Origin: CAKSXP01 sp964609305
GTDB taxonomy: Bacteria > Bacillota > Clostridia > Oscillospirales > Oscillospiraceae
Reading direction: 5' to 3'
Assembly (NCBI GenBank): GCA_964609305.1
Contig: CAZSRK010000014.1
Coordinates: forward strand, 1-48,424
Length of the DNA stretch: 48,424 nucleotides
The notes beneath the pieces are model-generated. The model saw only the letters and a list, made by a program, of their open reading frames with translations. It ran no database searches and was not told the origin of the DNA. Shown here piece after piece: positions 33,823 through 42,224 of this stretch. The position numbers and the translations under genes were made by a program. Each line of letters begins with the position of its first letter. Position 1 is the stretch's first letter.

Positions 33823-34048
33823 GCTCCCTTAACTTTTATGTGCAAAAAATCCGCGATGGGTTGCTCCCTTATCTTTTGTGTGCAAAAAATCCGNNNNNNN
33901 NNNNNNNNNNNNNNNNNNNNNNNNNNNNNNNNNNNNNNNNNNNNNNNNNNNNNNNNNNNNNNNNNNNNNNNNNNNNNNNNNNNNNNNNNNNNNTGTGCAA
34001 AAAATCCGCGATGGGTTGCTCCCTTATCTTTTGTGTGCAAAAAATCCG
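33823..34048. repeat. 40-bp tandem repeat (VNTR) between uvrB and rnfB
   Basis: A 40-bp unit running from GCTCCCTTATC to CGCGATGGGTT is seen as one slightly diverged copy (33823-33862), a partial copy cut by the N run (33863-33893), and two further partial copies after it (33994-34048). Each unit contains TGTGCAAAAAATCCG, which on the minus strand is the U-rich tail of the rnf terminator. No unit encodes anything recognisable. The true copy number is hidden by the gap. Confidence 0.9.
33894..33993. other. 100-N gap with identical 55-bp flanks
   Basis: The 55 bases before the gap (33839-33893) are identical to the 55 after it (33994-34048), as at the other N run. Because the unit is 40 bp, a 55-base overlap ending in the repeat is where an assembler with k=55 would stop if more copies exist. 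Confidence 0.9.
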
Positions 34049-34070
34049 GCCGTGCATAAAGCACGGCCGG
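34039..34070 (-). terminator. Rho-independent terminator of the rnf operon
   Basis: On the minus strand CCGGCCGTGC and GCACGGCCGG form a perfect ten-base stem with a five-base loop, followed by ATTTTTTG. It lies about 17 bp after the rnfB stop. Its tail is the first element of the 40-bp repeat array. Confidence 0.93.
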
Positions 34071-34086
34071 GAAAATAACAGGTATT

Positions 34087-34935
34087 TTACTCTGCAAACC
34101 TGCTGACGGAGACGGGCACGGGTTCAGTCTCGTTTTCGGTGTTGAGCCGTGCATCCCGGATAAGGTGGCGCGGGCACTTCGGCGCGCACTGACCGCAGGA
34201 GACGCATTTTGTATAGTCGATCTGCGCGAGGTTATCCACAACGTGGATCGCATCGTACTGACAGGTCTTTTCGCAGATGGAGCAGCCGATGCAGCCGATG
34301 TCGCAGTACTTGCGCAGCACGGTGCCCTTCTGCCGGGAGTTACACGCGACGGTTACGTCGGCCTCGTAAGGGACCTTAATAATAAGATTCTTGGGGCAGG
34401 CGGCGGCGCAGGTCATGCATCCGGTACACTTTTCGTGGTCGACACGCGCGACGCCGTCCTTTACGAATATTGCGCCGAAAGGACAAGCCTTGACGCAGGT
34501 ACCGAAACCGAGGCAACCGTCAGGGCACTCGTTGGGGCCGCTCCCCCCGCCTAGCCGCATCGCGGCGTTGCAGTCGGCGATACCCGAATATTCAAATTTC
34601 TTTTTCGCCGTGAAGCCTGAACATTTGACCAGTGCGACGCAGCGTTCGGTCGCCTGCGCCTCGACTCCCATGATCTCGGCCACCTTTGCCGCAGTCTCGC
34701 TGCCTCCGGGCAGGCAGCAGTTGGTTGCAGCTTCGCCCGCGGCCACCGCCGCGGCATAGGCCGAACAGCCGGCAAACCCGCAGCCGCCGCAGTTCGCACC
34801 GGGCAGGACCTCGACGATCCTGTCCTGCCGCTCGTCGACAGGCACGGCAAATTTCTTCGCGGCATAGGCCAGAAGCAGCCCGAACACGGCGGCAAGGCCA
34901 CCGAGCACTATCACACAGTAAACTATCGTCATCAT
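34087..34935 (-). CDS. rnfB: Rnf complex subunit B (ferredoxin-type)
   Basis: A 282-residue membrane-anchored iron-sulfur protein that receives electrons from ferredoxin in the Rnf complex. One N-terminal membrane helix is followed by the four-Cys domain CGGCGFAGCSAYAAAVAAGE with further cysteines, then ferredoxin-type clusters CLGFGTCVKACPFGAIFV, CTGCMTCAAACPKNLI, CIGCSICEKTCQYDAI and CVSCGQCAPKCPRHLI. The last gene of rnfCDGEAB, with a terminator 17 bp behind. The number of clusters exceeds that of the short proteobacterial form and fits the clostridial one. Confidence 0.96.
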   Translation of the reverse strand: MMTIVYCVIVLGGLAAVFGLLLAYAAKKFAVPVDERQDRIVEVLPGANCGGCGFAGCSAYAAAVAAGEAATNCCLPGGSETAAKVAEIMGVEAQATERCVALVKCSGFTAKKKFEYSGIADCNAAMRLGGGSGPNECPDGCLGFGTCVKACPFGAIFVKDGVARVDHEKCTGCMTCAAACPKNLIIKVPYEADVTVACNSRQKGTVLRKYCDIGCIGCSICEKTCQYDAIHVVDNLAQIDYTKCVSCGQCAPKCPRHLIRDARLNTENETEPVPVSVSRFAE

Positions 34936-34950
34936 AATTATCCGACCTCC

Positions 34951-35535
34951 TTACCAGACCTTCAGGCCGGTAAAGCCCATGAAAGCAAGGGCTATGAGTC
35001 CGGCGGAGACGAGGGCTATGGGGAAGCCCTCGAAGGACCTGGGATATTCGGCAAACTCCAGGCGCTCGCGCACGCTGGCAAACAGCACTATCGCAAGCAG
35101 GAATCCAAGGCCGCCAGTCACCCCGTAGACGACGCTCTCAATGAAGTTATAGTTATTCTGGGTATTGAGCAGCGCAACGCCGAGCACGGCGCAGTTTGTG
35201 GTTATAAGCGGCAGGTAGATGCCCAGCGACTCGTACAGGGAGGGCATCATCTTCTGCAGGAACATCTCGACAAACTGGACAAGCGCCGCGATAACAAGGA
35301 TGTATGCCACGGTCTGCATGAAATCGAGCCCGAGCGCAACCAGCACCAGGTTCACAAGGTAGGTGAAAATCGAGGCCACACCCATGACGAATGTAACGGC
35401 GATGCCCATGCCGAGCGCCGTATCCATCTTCTTGGATACGCCCATGAACGGGCATATGCCCAGAAACTGCGAGAATATGAAGTTCTCGACTAGGATAGCG
35501 CCCAGAGCGATGGAAAAAATCCCTGTAAGGCTCAT
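34951..35535 (-). CDS. rnfA: Rnf complex subunit A
   Basis: A 194-residue integral membrane protein with six helices, homologous to RnfA/NqrE. The paired cysteine segments seen in this family are FSQFLGICPFMGVSKKMD near the N-terminus and LITTNCAVLGVAL in the second half, thought to hold an intramembrane iron-sulfur cluster shared with RnfE. It overlaps rnfE by four bases and precedes rnfB by 15. Confidence 0.96.
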   Translation of the reverse strand: MSLTGIFSIALGAILVENFIFSQFLGICPFMGVSKKMDTALGMGIAVTFVMGVASIFTYLVNLVLVALGLDFMQTVAYILVIAALVQFVEMFLQKMMPSLYESLGIYLPLITTNCAVLGVALLNTQNNYNFIESVVYGVTGGLGFLLAIVLFASVRERLEFAEYPRSFEGFPIALVSAGLIALAFMGFTGLKVW

Positions 35536-36173
35536 TTGGACACCTCCTCAGTCTTTTTAGTCTTGCTGCGGTTCGTCGCCCACTGCATCAGCGCGATGAG
35601 ACAGCCAAGGGTCAGGAAGCCGCCGACTGGCAATACGAGCAGCAGCGCACCGTACTCGGACGGGAAAATCTGTATCCCCGCGCCGCCGTTGAGTATGCCG
35701 CCGCCAAAGCTGCCGTTGCCGAGAAACTCGCGTATGACGCACATGATGATAAGCACGATCGTATATCCGACGCCCTGGGCCACGCCGTCTACGGCGGAGG
35801 CGGCGATGCTGTTTTTGGAGGCGAAGGCCTCCGCCCTGCCGAGGATGATGCAGTTGACGACGATCAGCGGCAGGAATACGCCGAGCGATTCGCTCAGATC
35901 AGGCAGGTATGCCTGAAGCATCAGGTCTACCATGGTGACAAATCCCGCGATGACGACTATGTAGCAGGCAATGCGCACCTTGGAGGGGATGACCTTGCGC
36001 AGCAGCGCAATGACTATGTTGGAGCAGGTGAGGATGATCAGCACGGAGATACCCATGCCGACACCGTTGAACAGGCTGGTCGTGATCGCCATTGTCGAAC
36101 ACATGCCCAGAAGCTGTACCAGAACGGGGTTCTGGGAGATGAGCCCGTCTTTGAACTGTTTTTTTATATTCAC
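35532..36173 (-). CDS. rnfE: Rnf complex subunit E
   Basis: A 213-residue membrane protein, inverted homologue of RnfA. It shows NPVLVQLLGMCSTMAITTS and FLPLIVVNCIILGRAEAFA, the two half-sites with cysteines that match those in RnfA. It lies between rnfG and rnfA in the standard order. Its C-terminus is a basic tail (RSKTKKTEEVSK). Confidence 0.95.
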   Translation of the reverse strand: MNIKKQFKDGLISQNPVLVQLLGMCSTMAITTSLFNGVGMGISVLIILTCSNIVIALLRKVIPSKVRIACYIVVIAGFVTMVDLMLQAYLPDLSESLGVFLPLIVVNCIILGRAEAFASKNSIAASAVDGVAQGVGYTIVLIIMCVIREFLGNGSFGGGILNGGAGIQIFPSEYGALLLVLPVGGFLTLGCLIALMQWATNRSKTKKTEEVSK

Positions 36174-36185
36174 GGCAAACCCTCC

Positions 36186-36743
36186 TTAACCGAGCTCTGC
36201 AAAGGTTGCAAGAGCGATATTGACTCCGTTGGTTACGGCGCGCGAGGTTACGGTCGCTCCGGTGATGGAGTCGATCTGCCCGCCGTCCTTGGAGACGGCC
36301 TGCTCAGTGGTAACACCGACAAACTGGGCTCTCCAATCCTCATCCTCGGCCTTGGTGCCGAGGCCGGAAGTCTCCGACATGTCGATGATGGCCACGCCCG
36401 TCACCGCGCCCTGGCTGTCGACGCCAACGACCATGTCGATGTCGCCCTGGGAGCCGGATACGACGGATTCAACGACGTATCCGCTGACATTTCCGCCTGT
36501 CATGGCGGCGTACACACAGGTGACCTCCTGTGTGGATACCTCGACGTCCAGCTCTTCAAAGGTGAAGTCGCCGGGCATGACCTCGCTGAGAGCCTGGTTG
36601 GTTTTTTCGGCTTTGATGGCGTCGATCTTCTCGTAGGTGATGTAGTTGACGAGGCCCAGCAGCAGCGCCGTCACCGCGCTTATCACGAACAGAACGATAA
36701 CAAGGCGGGACATGGAGTTTTCGTTCTTCTTCGTCTCTGTCAT
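36186..36743 (-). CDS. rnfG: Rnf complex subunit G (FMN protein)
   Basis: A 185-residue protein with one N-terminal membrane helix and a soluble FMN-binding domain. The covalent FMN attachment motif is SITGATVTSRAV, with Thr as attachment residue; MVVGVDSQGAVTGVAIIDMSETSGLG is the typical domain core (about residues 104-129). It overlaps rnfD by four bases. Confidence 0.95.
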   Translation of the reverse strand: MTETKKNENSMSRLVIVLFVISAVTALLLGLVNYITYEKIDAIKAEKTNQALSEVMPGDFTFEELDVEVSTQEVTCVYAAMTGGNVSGYVVESVVSGSQGDIDMVVGVDSQGAVTGVAIIDMSETSGLGTKAEDEDWRAQFVGVTTEQAVSKDGGQIDSITGATVTSRAVTNGVNIALATFAELG

Positions 36744-37774
36744 GACGTCTGCGCCTCCTTTGCCTTTTTCTTTTCACGCTTTTCCTTTTTCAGATCCGCA
36801 CGGGACACGCCAAAACGGCGGGGCAGCGTGCACTTGTCGATCAGCCACACGCACACGTTCATAATAAGTATCGCATAGGATACGCCCTCGGCATAGGATC
36901 CGAAATATCGTATAAACACCGTCAGCAGGCCGCAGCCTATCCCGTAGATGATTTGTCCTTTCGGCGTAACGGGGCTGGTCGTATAGTCCGTGGCCATGAA
37001 TATGGAGCCGAGCATCAGTCCGCCGCCGAGCAGATTATACAGCATCCATTCAAGGTGGCCATTGCCGTTCTGGGGGAAAATGAAGGTAATGACCGCAACG
37101 GTCAGCAGATACGACAGCGGTATGCGCACAGTGATTATCCTGCGCAGCACAAGGTACAGCCCGCCGCAGAGCAGCGCAAGGGCCGAAACCTCGCCAAGGG
37201 AGCCGCCGATGTAGCCCAGGAACATATCCATCAGCGACGCATCAGGGATCACTCCGCTGTGGAGCGAGCTCATAGGCGTGGCGCCGGTCACAGCGTCGGC
37301 GGAGAGATTCAAGATGCTGTCATAGGAAAACGGCACCATCCATGTGCTCATGATGACAGGCCAGGAGAACAGAAAGGCGCGCGCTGCCAGCGCGGGGTTT
37401 ACAAAGTTTTTGCCGATACCGCCGTAGAGCTGCTTTACGACAACGATGGCAAAGAACGCGCCGATGACGGGCAGCCAGTAGGGGGCGTTTGCGGGTATGC
37501 AGTAGGCAATGAGCATGCCGGTCACCACGGCGGACAGGTCCCCGATTGTGCAGTCCTTTTTCATCAGCTTACGGTAGCCCCACTCAAAAAAGACCGAAAA
37601 AGCAACGGATACGACCGTCAGCGCCAGAGCGCGCAGCCCGAAAACGTAAACGCTCATCGCAAGCGCGGGGATAAGCGCGATGATAACGTCGAGCATCACG
37701 CTTCTGGTGTCCTCCGGATTGCGGATATGCGGCGAGGAAGACACTGTGAGCAGTTTCTTTTTCTCCATGTTCAC
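36740..37774 (-). CDS. rnfD: Rnf complex subunit D (FMN protein)
   Basis: A 344-residue integral membrane protein with about nine helices that carries covalent FMN through the motif ADAVTGATPMSSL. The N-terminal SSSPHIRNPEDTRSVMLDVI and the GKNFVNPALAARAFLF loop are typical of RnfD/NqrB. The C-terminal tail is lysine-rich. It overlaps both rnfC and rnfG by four bases. Confidence 0.96.
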   Translation of the reverse strand: MNMEKKKLLTVSSSPHIRNPEDTRSVMLDVIIALIPALAMSVYVFGLRALALTVVSVAFSVFFEWGYRKLMKKDCTIGDLSAVVTGMLIAYCIPANAPYWLPVIGAFFAIVVVKQLYGGIGKNFVNPALAARAFLFSWPVIMSTWMVPFSYDSILNLSADAVTGATPMSSLHSGVIPDASLMDMFLGYIGGSLGEVSALALLCGGLYLVLRRIITVRIPLSYLLTVAVITFIFPQNGNGHLEWMLYNLLGGGLMLGSIFMATDYTTSPVTPKGQIIYGIGCGLLTVFIRYFGSYAEGVSYAILIMNVCVWLIDKCTLPRRFGVSRADLKKEKREKKKAKEAQTS

Positions 37775-39126
37775 TTTGCCTCCTTTTCTCTGGCTGCCTC
37801 GGCCCTGGCCTTGTCGGCGGCGGCCTTAGCCGCAAGCTTGGCCTTGCCGGTCCGGCAGGAGTGGGTCAGATGCAGGCGCGCAGGGCAGTTATATGTACAC
37901 GCGCCGCACTCTATGCAATCGGTGATGTGGTATTTCTCCATCATCTCATAATCGTCCCTCTGCTCGTACATATAAAGGTACATGGGCAGAAGCTTCATCG
38001 GGCAGGCCTGGGCACAGCGTCCGCAGCGGATGCAGTGCGGGTTTTCCACGGTTTTGTCCTCATCTTCGCAGAAAGCCAAAAGCGCGTTGGTGCCCTTGGT
38101 GGTCGTGACGGACAGGTCGTACATGGCGTTGCCCATCATCGGACCGCCCATGATGACCTTATCCGGTTCGGACTTGAACCCGCCGCACTGCTCGAACACG
38201 AAGCTCAGCGGGGTGCCGACGCGCACGAGAACGTTCTGCGGCCGGCTTATCGCGGAGCCGGAGACGGTCACGACTCGCTCTATGGCGGGATACCCCTCAT
38301 AGCAGGCCCTGTAAACGCAATAGGCGGTAAAGGTGTTGAACACGGCACAGCTGACGTCGGCGGGCAGCCCGCCGGGAGGGACCTCCCTGCCCGTGACGGT
38401 GCGGATAAGCTGTTTTTCAGCGCCCTGCGGATATCGGCAGGGCAGCGCGAGGATTTCTATTCCGGAGCCCTGTGGATTGTGTTTTTTAAGCAGGTCTATC
38501 GCATCCCGCTTGTTTTTCTCTATGGCGAAGGTCGCCCCGTCCACACCACAGGCGCGCATGAGCAGCATTATGCCGCCGAGCACCTCGTCCGGATGCTCGA
38601 GCATGGTGCGGTGGTCGCTGGTTATGTACGGCTCGCACTCCGCGCCGTTGATGATAAGGGTGTTGACCCTGCCCTTGCCGCTGGTTATCTTGAATGCGGT
38701 CGGGAAGGTGGCGCCGCCCATGCCGACGATGCCGGCTTCACGGATTATCGCGGCGATGCTGCCCGGGTCCTCCAACTCCTCCTCGGAGTGGGGCGCGATC
38801 GTCTCACACGGGGTGTCGAGGCCGTCGTTGTCGATGACAACGGAATTTACCATCGTCCCGTTTGAATGGAGCCTGGGCTCTATTGCCACGACCTTGCCGG
38901 AGACGGAGGCATGGATGGGTGCGGATACCGGCGCGGCGGCATCTCCAATCTTCTGGCCGAGCTTTACCTCGTCGCCGACGCTTACGGTCGGCTGGCAGGG
39001 CGCACCGATGTGCAGGGACATGGGGATAACGACCTGTGGCGGCACCGGCAGTTTTGTGACCGCGGCGGCGTTCGCCGGAGCCTTCTTGTCGTTCGGGTGC
39101 ACGCCGCCAATAAACTTAAAGGACAT
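37771..39126 (-). CDS. rnfC: Rnf complex subunit C (NADH-binding)
   Basis: A 451-residue peripheral subunit that exchanges electrons with NAD. It has the FMN/NADH-fold segment VGMGGATFPTAFKI, the INGAECEPYITSDHR loop and two [4Fe-4S] sites, CIRCGRCAQACPMKLLP and CIECGACTYNCPARL. The operon order C-D-G-E-A-B is the usual one. In anaerobes Rnf couples reduced-ferredoxin oxidation by NAD+ to pumping of Na+ or H+. The start at 39126 (MSFKFIGG) has AGAGGTG six bases upstream, preferred over in-frame starts at 39132 and 39135. Confidence 0.96.
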   Translation of the reverse strand: MSFKFIGGVHPNDKKAPANAAAVTKLPVPPQVVIPMSLHIGAPCQPTVSVGDEVKLGQKIGDAAAPVSAPIHASVSGKVVAIEPRLHSNGTMVNSVVIDNDGLDTPCETIAPHSEEELEDPGSIAAIIREAGIVGMGGATFPTAFKITSGKGRVNTLIINGAECEPYITSDHRTMLEHPDEVLGGIMLLMRACGVDGATFAIEKNKRDAIDLLKKHNPQGSGIEILALPCRYPQGAEKQLIRTVTGREVPPGGLPADVSCAVFNTFTAYCVYRACYEGYPAIERVVTVSGSAISRPQNVLVRVGTPLSFVFEQCGGFKSEPDKVIMGGPMMGNAMYDLSVTTTKGTNALLAFCEDEDKTVENPHCIRCGRCAQACPMKLLPMYLYMYEQRDDYEMMEKYHITDCIECGACTYNCPARLHLTHSCRTGKAKLAAKAAADKARAEAAREKEAK

Positions 39127-39284
39127 GAGCATCACCTCTGTTTGGATCAGGGCCCAGCAGGCCCTGTAATATATTTAAAATATGTTAACACACCAGTGTC
39201 TAAAAGTAAAGCGGAACGATTTTCATAAACCGTACAAAATCATGGCCGTTTAATCAATTTTTCCATGTAAATCTCGATAACTTC

Positions 39285-39314
39285 TTGATTCGCTCATGGG
39301 TATTCTGATATACT
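39285..39314 (+). promoter_or_regulatory. sigma-A-type promoter of the hydrolase-like gene
   Basis: TTGATT (39285-39290) and TATACT (39309-39314) are 18 bp apart, about 38 bp before the ATG. The hexamers and spacing equal those of the GT39 gene promoter. No equally good promoter was found for the divergent rnf operon; TTTACT-17-TAACAT on the minus strand is a weak candidate. Confidence 0.7.
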
Positions 39315-39351
39315 GATTAATCATATGCACTCCCCGAGGAGAGATTTGTAC

Positions 39352-40374
39352 ATGAATAACAAAAAAGCGAAAATTGGCAGCACGATAATATTCGGCGTAG
39401 TCGTGATCGTGATTTGCATACTATTCGCCGTATACAGCCAAATGGGTACGGCCTCCGCGCTGTTTTCTATCTGTTTTGAGCGAAGCGACGGCAACATCCT
39501 CCTGCCTCAGGACGCGGACTGGTACGGCTCGGACGAGCTGCGCGCGCAGCAAAGCGCGCTGGCGCAGGCCGGGCTTGAGGCGCTCGGCGCGCTGGCGCAC
39601 AGCGAGATAAGCTTTTCCACCTCCTCGGCCGGGGCCCGGTACATAAGAGGCGATACTACGCTGACCACCGATTACTATGACGCCGGCAGCGACCGCACTG
39701 CCGTGCTCCTGCACGCTTACGGGCGCAGCCAGGATTTCGCGCTGCGCTGGGCTGAGTTCTGGGTCGAACGAGGGTACAATATACTCATCCCTCAGATGCG
39801 CGGGCATGATGGAAATGACAGCATAACGGTTCTCGGCTTTTATGAGCAATACGACCTTTACGACCTCCTTAACGCGGTCCAGGCGGAGACAGGCGTGCAG
39901 ACCTATGCCCTGCACGGGGAGGGCATGGGCGCCAACGCCGCTCTGCTCATGTGCGGCAATTCGGAACTTATGGCCAATCTGCAAAACGAGAACACAACGG
40001 GAATAACGATAGAGCTCGTCGTGGCCGAGAGCGCGAGCACGGACCTGACAACGCTGGTCACATATCAGGCAGACCGCCAGTTTGAGATGAGCGGAGTGCT
40101 CGAACGCTTCGTTATGAAGTTCACGATAAGGCAGGTGCTTGGTTTCTCGCCGGACGACATGGATGTCGTCGAGGCCGTGTCCCTGTCGTCGACCCCAACA
40201 GTCTTTATCTGCGGCACGGACGACGGATTCTCCCCGGACGAGTGGACGCAGTCGCTCTATGACGCCTGCGCGGCGGAAAAGGTTCTGCTTCTGGCCGAGG
40301 GCGTCTCGCACAGCGCCTGCTGGGAACGCACGGGGGACGACTGCGCCGCCGCCATTGAATCGCTGCTGCCCTGA
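39352..40374 (+). CDS. membrane-anchored alpha/beta-hydrolase-fold protein lacking its nucleophile
   Basis: A 340-residue protein with one N-terminal membrane helix (about residues 8-28) and an extracytoplasmic alpha/beta-hydrolase domain. The oxyanion strand AVLLHAYGRS, then LIPQMRGHDGND and the nucleophile elbow are recognisable, but the elbow reads HGEGMGANAAL: Gly191 (GGC, 39922-39924) stands where the family has Ser. Candidate acid and base, ICGTDDGFSPDEW and GVSHSACW, are retained. It is therefore a pseudoenzyme, or uses other chemistry. The start at 39352 has GAGGAGAG upstream. It is followed 36 bp later by a small membrane-protein gene in the same direction. Confidence 0.85.
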   Translation: MNNKKAKIGSTIIFGVVVIVICILFAVYSQMGTASALFSICFERSDGNILLPQDADWYGSDELRAQQSALAQAGLEALGALAHSEISFSTSSAGARYIRGDTTLTTDYYDAGSDRTAVLLHAYGRSQDFALRWAEFWVERGYNILIPQMRGHDGNDSITVLGFYEQYDLYDLLNAVQAETGVQTYALHGEGMGANAALLMCGNSELMANLQNENTTGITIELVVAESASTDLTTLVTYQADRQFEMSGVLERFVMKFTIRQVLGFSPDDMDVVEAVSLSSTPTVFICGTDDGFSPDEWTQSLYDACAAEKVLLLAEGVSHSACWERTGDDCAAAIESLLP

Positions 40375-40410
40375 ACCGACGGCGGCTTCTGACTTACGGA
40401 GAAAATCCTG

Positions 40411-40953
40411 ATGGATAAAAAACAGACGACCAAAAAACGCGGCAGAAGAAAATATCTGGACGACTATAAACTTGTCGGAAAATCATTTGTCTACACCGGC
40501 GACTGGTTTGTGTTCAACGGCACGGATAAACAGCTTCGCCGGTACAATATGGGTATGACCGCACTTTCGGTGCTGGGCTTTGCCTGCATGCTGGCCATCG
40601 GCTTTCTGCCTGTACGCAGCCTTTACCGATTCTATGTGCTTTTGCCCTATGTGCTTTCGCTGATGATCTCGGTGATGTGCCTGATCGACGCCGTCAAGGT
40701 CTGGAACGCCGGCGGAAGGCTCAACCGCAAGCAGTACGAGCGCGGGGCAAAGCGTATCGAAAAGACTTCTCTGGCACTGTTCGCCGCCGCCACTCTGGCT
40801 GTGCTGGGCGAAGCGGGATACCTTATCTTTGTCGGCCGGCAGCAGGGCCTGTTGTCGGAGCTTTCGTTTCTCGCAGGCGCTCTTATCTGTGCTGTCTCCA
40901 GCTTTCTCATGCACCGTCTGGCGCGCTCGGCCGGATGGAAAAAGAGCAAATAG
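40411..40953 (+). CDS. unrecognised four-helix membrane protein
   Basis: A 180-residue protein with a very basic N-terminus (KKRGRRK), then about four membrane segments at residues 50-68, 75-95, 121-142 and 152-170, and a basic end (GWKKSK). Between helices two and three is a soluble basic stretch with RLNRKQYERGAKRIEKTS. I do not recognise a family. It is probably co-transcribed with the hydrolase-like gene and could be its membrane partner, but that rests on position alone. Confidence 0.8.
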   Translation: MDKKQTTKKRGRRKYLDDYKLVGKSFVYTGDWFVFNGTDKQLRRYNMGMTALSVLGFACMLAIGFLPVRSLYRFYVLLPYVLSLMISVMCLIDAVKVWNAGGRLNRKQYERGAKRIEKTSLALFAAATLAVLGEAGYLIFVGRQQGLLSELSFLAGALICAVSSFLMHRLARSAGWKKSK

Positions 40954-41002
40954 CCTTCCGCCGTGCATCTCCGCCCGGCACACATTGAATACTGTCCAAA
41001 AT

Positions 41003-41043
41003 AATCACGGCGCCGCAGGGCATAACCCTGCGGCGCCGTGATT
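41003..41043. terminator. bidirectional terminator between converging genes
   Basis: An 18-base perfect stem, AATCACGGCGCCGCAGGG with its complement, around a CATAA loop. Tails are TTCC on plus and ATTTTGG on minus. It separates the plus-strand pair from the alaX gene. Confidence 0.85.
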
Positions 41044-41066
41044 TTCCATGTTCACTGTTTTCCTTA

Positions 41067-42218
41067 TTACACCGTGTCGAAAAACGCCTCTATTTCCGCG
41101 CGGCTGGCCGAGAGCTTCCCCTGCACGAAAGACTCCCTTCCGCCGCCTCTGCCGGAGAGCTCGTAGTTCATGCGCGCTGTAAGATCGCGCAGATCACCTC
41201 CGCGGCGGCCCATAGCGTAGCTCCAGCCCTCCCCATCCGAACCGGAGAACACCGCTGCCAGGGCCCCGGTCCTCTCCATCAGCTCGTTTGCCAGACGCTG
41301 AAGCTGTCCGGGGGAGAGCCCCTGTTCAAAGACAAGCGCCTTTTCCCCGTCCGTGCAGGACTTCGCCTGCGCTGCATACCAGCGTTTCTCGGTCGCGGCC
41401 AGCTCCTGCCTGAGCCTCTCCTGCTCCCCGAGCAGGCGCTCGACCGCCGCGGAGGTAGTTTCCTGCCGTGCTGAAAGCAGCACGGAGTTTTTGTGGTTTT
41501 CCCTGAATACCGCAGCCATGACGCGCCAGGCACGTGCGCCGGCAACGATCTCAAGGCGTATCCCTCCGCGCAGGTGTGTCATTGACAGCACCTTTATCAG
41601 GCCTAGTCCGCCGGTGCGTTCAAGATGCGTCCCGCAGCAGGCGCACACGTCAACGCCCGGTATGCTTATGATGCGAACGGCACCGTCAAGCTCCTTCTTA
41701 CTGCGGAACTCCAGAGCGTCCAGCTCATCCCGGGTCGGGAAACTCTCAAGCACGGGCAGATCCGCGCGTACCACGGCGTTTGCCTCGTCCTCCATTTTAG
41801 CGAGCTGCTCGGGTGAGAGCAGGCCGTTTAAGTCGATCGTGGTCGTCTCCGCTCCCATGTGGAAGCCGACGTTGTCGTAGCCCCAGCGCCGGTGAATGAC
41901 GCCTGTGAGCACGTGGTCGGCCGTGTGCTGCTCGGTATAGTCGAGACGCCGCGCGGCGTCGATGCTCCCGCGCACCTGCCGTCCCGGCTCAAAGCGTTCG
42001 GACACCATGTGGATAAGCTCGCCCTCCCGCTCAAAAACAAGCCCGACCCCGGCTCCGTCAATGGAGCCGAGGTCGCAGGGCTGTCCCCCGCCGCCGGGGT
42101 AGAAGGCCGTCCTGTCAAGGATCAGCTCCCATCCCTCTTCCGCTTTGCGGCAGGAGAGCACGCGCGCGGAAAATTGCGTTATCGCGGGACGTATATAATA
42201 AAGTTTTTCGGTTTCCAT
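41067..42218 (-). CDS. AlaX-type alanyl-tRNA editing protein with DHHA1 domain
   Basis: A 383-residue stand-alone homologue of the alanyl-tRNA synthetase editing domain, expected to hydrolyse Ser- or Gly-tRNA(Ala). The N-terminal segment FYPGGGGQPCDLG, the zinc site HTADH with CACCGTH later, and the GGLGLIKVLSMTHLRGGIRLE stretch are characteristic. The C-terminal part, with a coiled coil and a DHHA1-like end (YAMGRRGGDLRDLTARMNYELSGRGGG), makes it the long AlaX form. It lies six bases after the MacB-core gene, so it is probably in that transcript. Confidence 0.93.
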   Translation of the reverse strand: METEKLYYIRPAITQFSARVLSCRKAEEGWELILDRTAFYPGGGGQPCDLGSIDGAGVGLVFEREGELIHMVSERFEPGRQVRGSIDAARRLDYTEQHTADHVLTGVIHRRWGYDNVGFHMGAETTTIDLNGLLSPEQLAKMEDEANAVVRADLPVLESFPTRDELDALEFRSKKELDGAVRIISIPGVDVCACCGTHLERTGGLGLIKVLSMTHLRGGIRLEIVAGARAWRVMAAVFRENHKNSVLLSARQETTSAAVERLLGEQERLRQELAATEKRWYAAQAKSCTDGEKALVFEQGLSPGQLQRLANELMERTGALAAVFSGSDGEGWSYAMGRRGGDLRDLTARMNYELSGRGGGRESFVQGKLSASRAEIEAFFDTV

Positions 42219-42224
42219 GTTACA

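Noticed and set aside
33823..34048. CRISPR array
   Set aside because: Units are directly adjacent without spacers, and no cas genes occur in the window.
37861..38865. 334-residue frame opposite to rnfC
   Set aside because: Antisense shadow of the iron-sulfur subunit; no recognisable domain.
39421..40311. 296-residue frame opposite to the hydrolase-like gene
   Set aside because: Antisense shadow; the plus strand has promoter, ribosome-binding site and fold motifs.
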